A DNA stretch of 64,000 bases from JACCXG01 sp963785755 (GTDB lineage: Bacteria > Acidobacteriota > Vicinamibacteria > Vicinamibacterales > 2-12-FULL-66-21), in contig CAWAXG010000071.1 in the NCBI GenBank assembly GCA_963785755.1, positions 496,001-560,000 of the forward strand, read 5' to 3'. Position 1 is the first letter of the stretch; the number at the start of each line of letters is the position of its first letter. Under the pieces are notes generated by a model that saw only the letters and a program-made list of their open reading frames with translations, was not told where the DNA came from and made no database searches. Below, piece after piece: positions 56,514 to 64,000 of this stretch. A program made the translations under genes and the position numbers.

Positions 56514-57455
56514 ATGAACAGAATCGTCGTCTTCAGCGGGCATGCGCATTCCGACCTGGCCCGGGCGCTCTGCAGACGTCTGAAGGTTCCCCTCAGCTCC
56601 TCGACGACAACGACATTCAGTAACGATTGCCTGGGCGTGCAGCTCCACGCCAACTGCCGCCAGGCCGACGTGTTCATCGTCCAGCCGCTGGCTCCACCGG
56701 TGCAACACCACCTGATGGAGCTGCTCTTGATGCTGGACGCTGCACGAGGAGCGTCAGCCGCGCGGATTGCCGCCGTGATCCCGTACTTCGCGTACGCGCG
56801 ATCGGACAAGAAAGACGCGCCGCGCATCTCGATCGCCGCGCGCCTCGTGGCGGATCTCCTCGTCGCCGCCGGCGCCACCCGCGTCCTCGCGATGACGCTG
56901 CATTCCCCGCAGCTGCACGGATTCTTCAGCGTGCCCGTCGATCACATGAACGCGCTCAAGGTGCTCGCCCGGCACTTCCGCTCCAGGAATTTGAAGAACA
57001 CCGTCGTCGTGTCGCCGGACCTCGGCAATGCGAAGGCAGCGTCTCACTTCGCGCGCAGCCTCGAGCTGCCGATGGCCGCCGGGAGCAAGAAGCGCCTGAG
57101 CGACGATCAGGTCGTGATCGACACGCTCGTCGGCGATGTCGGCGGAAAGGACGTCATCGTTCTCGACGACGAGATCGCCAACGGCGGCACGATCGTGGAA
57201 GTGCTGAGCAGGCTTCGCGAGCGGCGGGTGAAGCGCATCGCGGTGGCATGTACGCACGGCCTCTTCACGGGCAAGGCGATTGCTCGCCTTGGCGCGCAGC
57301 CCGACATCGCGGAAATCGTCACGACCGACACCGTACCGGTTCCACCCGAGAAGCGATTGCCCAACATGAGGATTCTCTCGATTGCGCCGCTTCTCGCGGA
57401 AGCGATTCGCCGAATCCATATCGGGGCGTCCGTCAGCGTGCTGTTCGACGCCTGA
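56514..57455 (+). CDS. Ribose-phosphate pyrophosphokinase (PRPP synthetase) paralogue
   Basis: A 313-residue enzyme of the family that makes PRPP from ribose-5-phosphate and ATP. Recognisable parts: VFSGHAHSDLARALCRRL, VFIVQPLAPPVQHHLMELLLMLDA, ARIAAVIPYFAYARSDKKD, TLHSPQLHGFF (catalytic His region), VVVSPDLGNAKAASHFA and the PRPP loop VIVLDDEIANGGTIVEV. Several positions depart from the canonical enzyme: YARSDKK for YARQDRK, LGNAKAA for xGGxxRA, and DDEIANGGT for DDxIDTAGT. It is probably a divergent paralogue, possibly with altered regulation or a pentose-related substrate. TATGAT at 56497-56502 lies 11 nt before the ATG, with no ribosome site. Confidence 0.82.
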   Translation: MNRIVVFSGHAHSDLARALCRRLKVPLSSSTTTTFSNDCLGVQLHANCRQADVFIVQPLAPPVQHHLMELLLMLDAARGASAARIAAVIPYFAYARSDKKDAPRISIAARLVADLLVAAGATRVLAMTLHSPQLHGFFSVPVDHMNALKVLARHFRSRNLKNTVVVSPDLGNAKAASHFARSLELPMAAGSKKRLSDDQVVIDTLVGDVGGKDVIVLDDEIANGGTIVEVLSRLRERRVKRIAVACTHGLFTGKAIARLGAQPDIAEIVTTDTVPVPPEKRLPNMRILSIAPLLAEAIRRIHIGASVSVLFDA

Positions 57456-57548
57456 GACTCGGAGGGGTCCACCGTGTAGTTCTTTGTCTTCCACGGGACG
57501 TCGTGAGCCACCTTCAGCGCCGTTCTCGCCTTACCCGCTGAAGGCCCC

Positions 57549-57995
57549 ATGACCGGGATCGAGACCGTCCTCACCGAGATCGACGCGGTCGGGCGTCATC
57601 TCAACCGCCGCACCTTTCTCAAGAGCGTCACGGCGGCGTTCGTCGTGCCTCGAGGCGCGATCGACGCGGACGACGAGCGGTTCTTCCGCAGCGTCGCCGC
57701 GACCCTGGTTCCGGCCAGCCTCCTTTACCGATCGGGCATCGATCCGGTCGACAACCTTCGCCACCTCCTGCAGCGGACGCGGGCTGATCACCGCGAACGC
57801 ATCGGCCGACTCATCACGGCGCTGCGCCGTGTGTCCTTTCTATACGGCGGCGAGCAGGTCGCGGTCCGCGGCCGCGCGTCCCGGTTCGTGCTGATGCAGA
57901 AAGCCTCACGGGCGCTCGCTTCGCTGTGCCTGTTGTGCGTGTGGGGCGATCCGCGCGCGCTGACGCTGGTCGACGATCCTGGAGACACGCGATGA
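57549..57995 (+). CDS. Tat-exported subunit-3-like partner of a GMC oxidoreductase
   Basis: A 148-residue protein resembling gluconate 2-dehydrogenase subunit 3. A twin-arginine motif (NRRTFLKSVTAAFVV) lies near residue 19, and the helical body (DERFFRSVAATLVPASLLYRSGIDPVDNLRHLLQRTR) follows the family pattern. Its stop overlaps the start of the oxidoreductase gene (ATGA at 57992-57995), so the two are translated together. In characterised systems this small subunit carries the Tat signal and escorts the signal-less flavoprotein to the periplasm. Confidence 0.72.
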   Translation: MTGIETVLTEIDAVGRHLNRRTFLKSVTAAFVVPRGAIDADDERFFRSVAATLVPASLLYRSGIDPVDNLRHLLQRTRADHRERIGRLITALRRVSFLYGGEQVAVRGRASRFVLMQKASRALASLCLLCVWGDPRALTLVDDPGDTR

Positions 57996-59593
57996 TTCGT
58001 CCGCTCACCGATGTGCTGGCCCGGCGGATATACGGCGCGCGGGACATGGCGGAGGGCCGCGCAACCCATACCCTGCAGTGCACTTATGACGTCTGCGTCA
58101 TCGGGTCGGGCAGCGGCGGGGCAGTCGCCGCGAGCACGCTCGCGACGGCTGGTCTCGACGTGATCCTGCTGGAGCGCGGTCCGTTCCGGCCGCCGAAAGA
58201 CTTCACGTTCCAGGCGCTCGACATGGCGACGCGTCTGGGACATCTGGAGCTGACCAGGGGCTACCGCACCGCGCTGCTCCAGGGCAACGTCCTCGGCGGC
58301 AGCAGCATCATCTACGGCGCCGTCGCCATGCGGCCGCCGGCGCCGGTGTTCGACGAGTGGCAGCAGGCCACGGGCCTCGGGGACCTGAGCGCGGCGTCGC
58401 TCGAGGAGCACTACGCGGCGGTCGGCGCCACCTTGTCGGTCACCAGGCAATCCACGGCGCAGGAGAATCGACCCAACGCGATCGTTCGCCAGATGGCGGA
58501 CGCCCTCGGCCGTCCCGAAGGGCTTCACGTGGTCCATCGCTACACCGCGGGGTGCGCGGGCGTCGGCCTCTGCAACTTCGGCTGCGCCGTCGATCGCAAG
58601 GGAACGATGCTCAACAGCTTCCTGCCGCTGGGACTCGAGAGCGGCTGCCTGACGATCCTGACCGAATGTGAGGTCCAGGGCCTCGAAGGGGAGCGTCGAG
58701 CCGGCACGTATCGCGCGACCGCTGCGCGGATCGACTGCCGATCCGCGGACACGGGCGTGGCGGTGAGCCGCTGCCTGATCAAGGCGCGGGCGTTCGTCCT
58801 GGCGGCCGGCGCCTTCTTCACCTCGGCGATCCTGCTGCGCAGCGACGATCTTCCGCATCGCGATCGCATCGGCTCGAGAGTCTATCTGCAGCCGCACGCT
58901 CAGGTCTTCGCGGAGTTCGAGGACCCGGTCACCGCACGCGGCGAGATGGTAGATGGACGGTATCTGCCATTCAACGGCGTGCCCGCCATTTACAACTTTC
59001 TGGGATTCCTTCCCGACCGTCAGTTCTGGTGGCTGGCGAGCATTCTCTTTCCAGCGAGCCTTGCCGCGTTCGTCTCGCATCTGCCGCTCGAGGAACACTC
59101 GGCCATCATGCGGCGCTATCACTACACGAGCGGCGTGACGATTACCACGAGGGACAATCCGCAGCGTTCCCGCGTCATCATCGATCGGGGCCACGCGCGG
59201 CTCGACTTCCAGGAAAGCGACAAGGACTGCGCCATCCTCCGCGATTCATTGGTTCACGCGGCGAAGGGATTCCTCGGCGCGGGCGCCCGCCGCGTGTTCA
59301 TGCCGCTGCTCAAGCCGCCGCTCATCCGAACCGCCAGGGACGCCGACGGCTTCGCGAAGCGTGCGCTCGCGTATGACTCGGTGCTGCTGTATTCGGACCA
59401 CACCAGCGGCGGAACCCCGATGGGCAGCGACAGCCGGCAGGGCGTCACGGACGGCAATGGCCGCCTCTTCGATACCGCGAACGTTTACGTGGCCGATTCG
59501 AGCCTCTTCCCGTCGTCGTGCGGCGCCAATCCGTCGTGGACGATCATGGCGTTGAGCCATCGGATGGCATCACGGTTAAGTAACACGTCGTGA
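57992..59593 (+). CDS. GMC-family FAD oxidoreductase
   Basis: A 533-residue flavoprotein dehydrogenase or oxidase of sugars, alcohols or sterols. FAD-binding motif VCVIGSGSGGAVAAS (about 35-48) with acidic strand end LLERGPF, second GMC signature GNVLGGSSIIYGAVAMRPP, cysteine-rich HRYTAGCAGVGLCNFGCAVDRKG, active-site segment YSDHTSGGTPMGSD and the closing SLFPSSCGANPSWTIMALSHRMA. It lacks a signal peptide, as expected if carried out by the overlapping upstream Tat subunit. The cysteine cluster recalls glucoside-3-dehydrogenase and cholesterol-oxidase-like members. The stop codon lies in the arm of a palindrome. Confidence 0.87.
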   Translation: MIRPLTDVLARRIYGARDMAEGRATHTLQCTYDVCVIGSGSGGAVAASTLATAGLDVILLERGPFRPPKDFTFQALDMATRLGHLELTRGYRTALLQGNVLGGSSIIYGAVAMRPPAPVFDEWQQATGLGDLSAASLEEHYAAVGATLSVTRQSTAQENRPNAIVRQMADALGRPEGLHVVHRYTAGCAGVGLCNFGCAVDRKGTMLNSFLPLGLESGCLTILTECEVQGLEGERRAGTYRATAARIDCRSADTGVAVSRCLIKARAFVLAAGAFFTSAILLRSDDLPHRDRIGSRVYLQPHAQVFAEFEDPVTARGEMVDGRYLPFNGVPAIYNFLGFLPDRQFWWLASILFPASLAAFVSHLPLEEHSAIMRRYHYTSGVTITTRDNPQRSRVIIDRGHARLDFQESDKDCAILRDSLVHAAKGFLGAGARRVFMPLLKPPLIRTARDADGFAKRALAYDSVLLYSDHTSGGTPMGSDSRQGVTDGNGRLFDTANVYVADSSLFPSSCGANPSWTIMALSHRMASRLSNTS

Positions 59594-59706
59594 TCGTGAT
59601 CGGGGATCGGTGATCGGCGATCGGGGAGCAAAAGCTCAAACCGATCCCGAGTCGTTCTTCGGTCACCGATCACCGATCACCGAGCGCCGATCCCTGATCA
59701 CGACGT
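59585..59706. repeat. 122-bp GATCGG/GATCACCG-word palindrome
   Basis: Outer arms ACGTCGTGATC (59585-59595) and GATCACGACGT (59696-59706) are exact. Inside, GATCGGGGATCGGTGATCGG faces CCGATCACCGATCACCGAG. The GMC gene stop (59591-59593) is inside the left arm. The family resembles 22904-22986 and the tract near 50.22 kb. Confidence 0.75.
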
Positions 59707-59765
59707 ATTACTCACCGACTTCCCGGCGAGCAAACGGTCCGCCAATCGTCCCCGTCTAAGTCCCT

Positions 59766-62013
59766 ATGCACATTCGGCGTAGGGCGATTTTTCTTCCTTT
59801 GATACTGCTGGCGTTCGACATTGGCTCGGCCGTGCCGGTTCATGCACAGGCCATCGATCCCAGGAATCCCACGATCGCAACTCAACCGGCGGCGCCCGAG
59901 CTTCGATCGGCGCGCGTTCAACAGGCCCCGGTCATCGATGGTGTGCTCGACGACGATGCCTGGCGTGAATCGCCGCTGCCGACTGGAGAGTGGCAGTCCT
60001 ACAACCCGCTGCATGGCGACACGCTTCCGCAGCAGACCAAAGTCTGGATCGCGCACGACGGCGACTACCTGTACGTGGCGTTTCAGTGCCAGGACCCGGA
60101 GCCGCAATCGATCAAGACGTCAATCTCGCGCCGGGACAATGTCTGGTCCGACGACTGGGTGGGCCTGAGCCTCGACACGCTCGGGTCCGGTCAGCTGGCC
60201 TACCACCTGATGGTCAACCCGAGTGGCGTGCAGATGGACATGCTGAACAGCGTCGCGGGTGGCGAGGATCAATCGCCGGATTTCGTCTGGGACAGCGCCG
60301 GGCGGACCAACGAGACAGGCTACGCTGTCGAGATCCGCCTCCCGCTGCAGACCATCCGCTTTCGCGGCGGACCGGACGTGCGGATGGGTGTGCTGTTCTG
60401 GCGCCGTGTCAGCCGGCTCGGCGTCTCGGTGTCCTGGCCGGCGCTCAAGCCGGGGACGTGGGTATTCGAGCGTCACGCGCCGTTGTATTTCGGGGACTTG
60501 CAGTCGCGGCCTGGCGCGCGAAGTGATCCCGTCGATGACCTTCTCGCGCAATCAGTCGAAGGCGACACCGGCCGAGTGGGGCGATGCCGACCCCGACGCC
60601 GAATTCGGCGCCAGCGCGAGGATTGGCCTCACCTCCACCATCACCCTGGACGCCACGGTGAACCCGGACTTCAGCCAGGTCGAGAGCGACGCGTTCCAGG
60701 TCGAGGTCAACCAGCGGTTTCCGGTCTTCTTCTCGGAGAAGCGTCCGTTCTTCATGGAAGGGGCCGGCATCTTCACGCTGGCGGGGGAAGGCAATGACAA
60801 CAGCCTGCAGCGCGCGGTCCACACCCGGAACATCGTCAATCCGATCTTCGGGGCGAAGGTCACGGGCACGGCGGGGCGGATCACGTTCGGCACCCTGACC
60901 GCGCTCGACCAGAACGCCGGCCGGGATCTTCCCGAGGGAGATCCCGACGCCAACAACGATCGGCTGTTCAATATTCTTCGCGCCCAGTACAACCTTGGTC
61001 CGAGCAACTACGTCGGCGCGCTGGTCGTCGATGCGGAGTTCGCCGGCGGGTTCAATCGTGTGGCCGGCGCCGATCTGTCATGGCGGGTGAGTCCGACGCA
61101 GCGCGTCAGCGGATTCGCGCTCGCGTCGACCACGCGCGAGCCGCACGCGGCGGAATCGACGTCGGGCATCGGCGCCCAGGCCGGGTATGAATTCAGCACG
61201 CGCCGGGTGACGGTCGTCGGCTACGGCGAGCACTACGATCGCGATTTCGAGATGCAGACGGCCTTCATCAACCGGGTCGGGATCACCGGCGGATGGGTCT
61301 TCGGCGAATACAACTTCTATCCAAACAAGGATCGGTACCCGTGGCTGCGCCGCGTCTCCGCGTTCTCCTTCACGCAGGGCGGACGGGATCGCAATGCGGG
61401 AGGGAACGAGCTCCTCCAGGTCACCGGCGTCAGGCTCAATCTGACCAAGCAGGGCTTTCTGCGCTTCGATCGCTTCGATGGCTTCGAGACCTGGGCCGGC
61501 GAGCGCTTCGAACGCGGCAGCTGGCGTGCGATTGGCAGCATGCAGCTATACCGGTGGCTGTCGGTCGATGGGCAGCGGGTAGCGGGAAACGCGGTGTTCT
61601 ACGATCCCGAGGAGCCGTTTCTCGGCCACAATGCCGACACGCGGATCGGGCTCACCCTGCAGCCGAGCGGCCGCTTCTCGCAGGCACTTTCGTACCGGCG
61701 CGTCGAGTTCGACCGCGCCTCCACCGGCGAGCGCGTCTACGACATCGACATCATCTACAGCCGCACGATCTACCAGTTCTCCCGCCAGTTCTTCATCCGC
61801 GCCATCGTCCAGTACGACAGCTCGCGGTACACGGTGCTCACCGATTTCCTCTCGTCGTACGAGCTGCGCCCCGGGACGGTCGTGTATGCCGGCTATGGAT
61901 CGCTCATCGAGCAACGCGACTTCGTTGGCGATGAATGGATCAGCGGCGCGGGCAACTACGAGACGAGCCAGCGCGGTCTGTTCTTCAAGGCGTCGTACCT
62001 GCACCGGTTCTGA
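59766..62013 (+). CDS. DUF5916 protein: CBM9-like N-terminal domain and membrane-barrel-like C-terminal part, frame change near 60505
   Basis: An exported protein of about 748 residues. A signal peptide (FLPLILLAFDIGSAVPVHAQA) is followed by a CBM9-like domain (VIDGVLDDDAWRESP, YLYVAFQCQDPEP, WVGLSLDTL, GYAVEIRLPLQTIRF). A one-base shift near 60500-60515 joins DLQSR to LAREVIPSMTFSRNQ. The DUF5916 part (TLDATVNPDFSQVESDAFQV, RFPVFFSEKRPFFMEGAGIF, GRITFGTLTALDQN) and alternating strands run to a terminal Phe (YLHRF), which suggests an outer-membrane barrel. Members may bind or process carbohydrate; the function is not established. Confidence 0.8.
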
Positions 62014-62209
62014 TTGACTCGACGTGTGACTCGATACGACGCCTGCGCTATCGCGCCGCGACGACGGCACGACGGCACGACGAATGGCTTTCACAGTCCG
62101 AGTGGCAAAGCAGGCCTGAAGGCTCGCGCTACCCGGCGTGCGATGAGCGACACTGGTAGCGCAGGTCTTGAGACCTGCCGGCGCCAGCGCGCGTGCTCGC
62201 GGTCGCTTC
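62014..62209. other. Gap between convergent genes with short repeats
   Basis: No gene seen. It holds tandem GACGGCAC words (62060-62082), AGGCCTGAAGGCTCGCGCTAC and a perfect-looking GCAGGTCT-TG-AGACCTGC hairpin near 62161-62178. The hairpin could terminate transcription from both sides. Confidence 0.45.
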
Positions 62210-64000
62210 TCAGTCGTAGCGAAGCGCGGCGATCGGATTGACCCGCATCGCGCGGCGCGCCGGAATCACACAGGCGGCGAGTGCAACGATGGTCAGGATT
62301 GCCGTGACCGAGGTGAAGGCCGGCAGATCCCACGTCGAGACGCCGTAGAAAAAGCTCGTCAGCGATCGTGCGCCCGCCAGTCCACCCGCCAGCCCGATGA
62401 TCAAGCCGATCAGGACGAGCAGCATGCCATCGCGCACGACCAGCAGGAACACGTCGCGTGTGTTCGCGCCGAGCGCAAGGCGGATGCCCATTTCGCGGGT
62501 CCGGCGCGCGATCGAGAACGACAGCACGCCGTAGATGCCAATCGCGGCCAGCAACAGCGCAAGACCGCCGAAAACGCCCAGCAGCCACGCGCCCATTCGC
62601 GCGACGTAGAGCGAGGCCCCGACCGTTTCGCTCATCGTCTGAATGTCGGGTACCGGCAGATTCGGCTCGAGCGCTTGAATCTCACGGCGGAGGCTGGCGA
62701 CGAGTGACGCAGGCGGGACCGCCGCGCGGACGTAGAGGGTCATTCCAGTCTCGTGGTTCTGGCCGAGCGGCAGGTAGGCGACGGGGAGCGATTCTTCGCC
62801 CAGGCTTCCGTACTTGCTGTCCTGCACGACCCCGACAATCTCACGCCACGGTCCCTGCCGCCCACCGAAGCTGACCCGCTTGCCGATCGGATTCTCGCCG
62901 CCGAAATGCATCTTCATCATCGTCTCGTTGACGACGATCACGGGCGGCCGATCCTCGATGTCCTGGTCGTTGAAATCGCGCCCGAGCACCAGTCGGATCC
63001 CCAGCGTCCTGAAGAAGGCAGGACCGATCACATTGGCGTTGATGCGTGTTGGATCGGCCGCGGCAACTCCCGTGTTTTCGCTCATCGACCGGGAGTCAGG
63101 GCCCTCGCGTCCCTCGACCAGCAGGCTGAGGACGCGCCCGCCTCCCGTCAGCACCGCCACGCGAGCGACGCTCGCGGATTCGACGCCGGGTACCCGCTCC
63201 AGCCGTTCGACGACCTGCCGGTAGAAGTCGCGCCCCTGGGGCCGCGTGTATCGCAGCAGGTTGATACTGAGCGGAGCCGAGACCAGCCGCTCGACGTCGA
63301 ATCCCGGGTCGATGGCGCGCGCCGCTTGCAGGCTGCGCACGAACAGCCCCGCCGTGATCAGCAGCAGCAGGGACAGCGCGACCTCGACAATCACCAGCGT
63401 CTTCTTCAGGCTGAATCGTCGTCCTCGTTCGGTGTCGTCGCCGGACGCGTCCTTGAGCGCCGGAACCAGCCCGGGCCGCGATGCTTTGAGCGCGGGAGCG
63501 AGACCGAAAACAATCCCGGTCAGGACCGACAGTCCCAGCGAGAAGAGGAGCACGCGCCGATCGATGTCAAAGCCGATCGCGATGGGCAAGGCGCCGGCCG
63601 GCGGCGGCGCCGCCTGGAACGCCTGCACGACCGCCCACGCCAGACCGACACCGACGATGCCGCCGAGAACGGAGAGGAGGAGGCTTTCGGTCAGGAGCTG
63701 CCTGACCATGCGGCTGCGGCTCGCGCCGATCGCCAGCCGTACGGCGAGCTCCCGCCGGCGCGAGGCGGCTCTGGACAGCAACAGATTCGCGATGTTCGCG
63801 CAGGCAATCAACAGCACGGCCGCCACGACGCCGCCGAGCAGCAGGGCAACGGACCGCATCTGCTCGCGCTGATTGGGATCCCCCTGATCTACCGGGACGA
63901 CGACCATCCGCTGCTGCGGCGCCGATGGGTTCGCGGCCCGGACCGTGGTCGTCGCAACCGCCTCGATCTCGGCCCGCGCCTGCTCAGCGCTCACGCCCGG
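62210..64000 (-). CDS. ADOP-type permease (MacB/FtsX-like), C-terminal two thirds
   Basis: A second double-FtsX orphan permease, cut at its 5' end by the window edge; the frame is open to base 64000. Visible: the tail of the first periplasmic domain, first FtsX half (VALLLGGVVAAVLLIACANIANLLLSRAASRRRELAVRLAIGASR), the second MacB-like domain (GLAPALKASRPGLVPALKDAS, RLVLGRDFNDQDIEDRPPVIVVNETM) and the second FtsX half (SIARRTREMGIRLALGANTRDVFLLV, IPARRAMRVNPIAALRYD). It ends in the usual PxxALRYD. Its PadR partner, if any, lies outside the window. It is intact within the window. Confidence 0.92.
   Translation of the reverse strand, partial: PGVSAEQARAEIEAVATTTVRAANPSAPQQRMVVVPVDQGDPNQREQMRSVALLLGGVVAAVLLIACANIANLLLSRAASRRRELAVRLAIGASRSRMVRQLLTESLLLSVLGGIVGVGLAWAVVQAFQAAPPPAGALPIAIGFDIDRRVLLFSLGLSVLTGIVFGLAPALKASRPGLVPALKDASGDDTERGRRFSLKKTLVIVEVALSLLLLITAGLFVRSLQAARAIDPGFDVERLVSAPLSINLLRYTRPQGRDFYRQVVERLERVPGVESASVARVAVLTGGGRVLSLLVEGREGPDSRSMSENTGVAAADPTRINANVIGPAFFRTLGIRLVLGRDFNDQDIEDRPPVIVVNETMMKMHFGGENPIGKRVSFGGRQGPWREIVGVVQDSKYGSLGEESLPVAYLPLGQNHETGMTLYVRAAVPPASLVASLRREIQALEPNLPVPDIQTMSETVGASLYVARMGAWLLGVFGGLALLLAAIGIYGVLSFSIARRTREMGIRLALGANTRDVFLLVVRDGMLLVLIGLIIGLAGGLAGARSLTSFFYGVSTWDLPAFTSVTAILTIVALAACVIPARRAMRVNPIAALRYD

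Noticed and set aside
57456..57548. Minus-strand peptide (KVAHDVPWKTKNYTVD) as a gene remnant
   Set aside because: It looks protein-like but is too short to assign to a family; left unannotated.

Overview
The window is high-GC DNA (roughly two thirds G+C by eye) from what is most probably an Acidobacteriota bacterium of the Vicinamibacteria type. This is an inference from gene content: two ADOP-type (MacB/FtsX-like) permeases, one paired with a PadR regulator; a Ser/Thr kinase fused to a TolB/WD40-like propeller; a PQQ dehydrogenase with cytochrome c; DUF1080 and FG-GAP proteins; DUF5916; DUF2092; DUF6438; a sulfatase; and many Tat- or Sec-exported enzymes. No rRNA, tRNA, CRISPR array, transposase or phage gene was seen.

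Layout. 1-8.0 kb: the 3' end of an L-serine dehydratase, a porin-like protein, a Sco-type copper chaperone, then a tight run of cupin enzyme, esterase and a membrane/metallophosphatase fusion. 8.4-13.2 kb: a GH63-like glycosidase, a histidine-kinase remnant, a DUF2092 lipoprotein and a repeat-rich exported protein. 13.8-22.9 kb: a periplasmic carbohydrate block (PQQ dehydrogenase with cytochrome c, DUF1080/FG-GAP protein, TonB receptor, Tat-exported sugar isomerase/epimerase, exported methyltransferase). 23-29.3 kb: Ser/Thr kinase, DUF5655 protein, small membrane protein, SecA-like ATPase with a C-terminal membrane segment. 29.4-36.6 kb: sulfatase, esterase, nucleotide-transporter/HEAT/cNMP-binding fusion, dienelactone hydrolase. 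36.7-45 kb: PadR-ADOP pair, carboxypeptidase-regulatory-repeat protein, LytS/LytTR two-component system, DUF1080 hydrolase. 45-53.5 kb: winged-helix/TPR regulator opposite a DUF4440 protein, DUF6438, esterase, cupin, and a four-gene unit run by a GbsR/MarR regulator with matching operators. 53.7-64 kb: SPFH protein, DUF418 protein, PRPP-synthetase paralogue, a Tat subunit with its GMC oxidoreductase, DUF5916 protein, and a second ADOP permease cut by the window edge.

Much of the content fits export, breakdown and oxidation of carbohydrates outside the cytoplasm. DUF1080 hydrolases, a subunit-3/GMC pair and an isomerase/epimerase are the kinds of enzymes found in 3-keto-glycoside pathways, but here they are scattered and the link is an inference.

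Two things run through the whole window. First, many long genes are interrupted by single frame changes, most equivalent to one extra base; this points to uncorrected assembly indels more than to biology, and such genes are annotated here as whole genes with the break noted. Second, intergenic gaps are full of imperfect palindromes, about 30-150 bp long, whose arms are short words repeated in tandem (GGGAGTTG, CTCCC, GATCGGG, CAAGTACAACGG, CACGAAG). They belong to several sequence families with one architecture, often overlap stop codons, and in three genes supply the C-terminal tail of the predicted protein. These palindromes are the best candidate for something undescribed.
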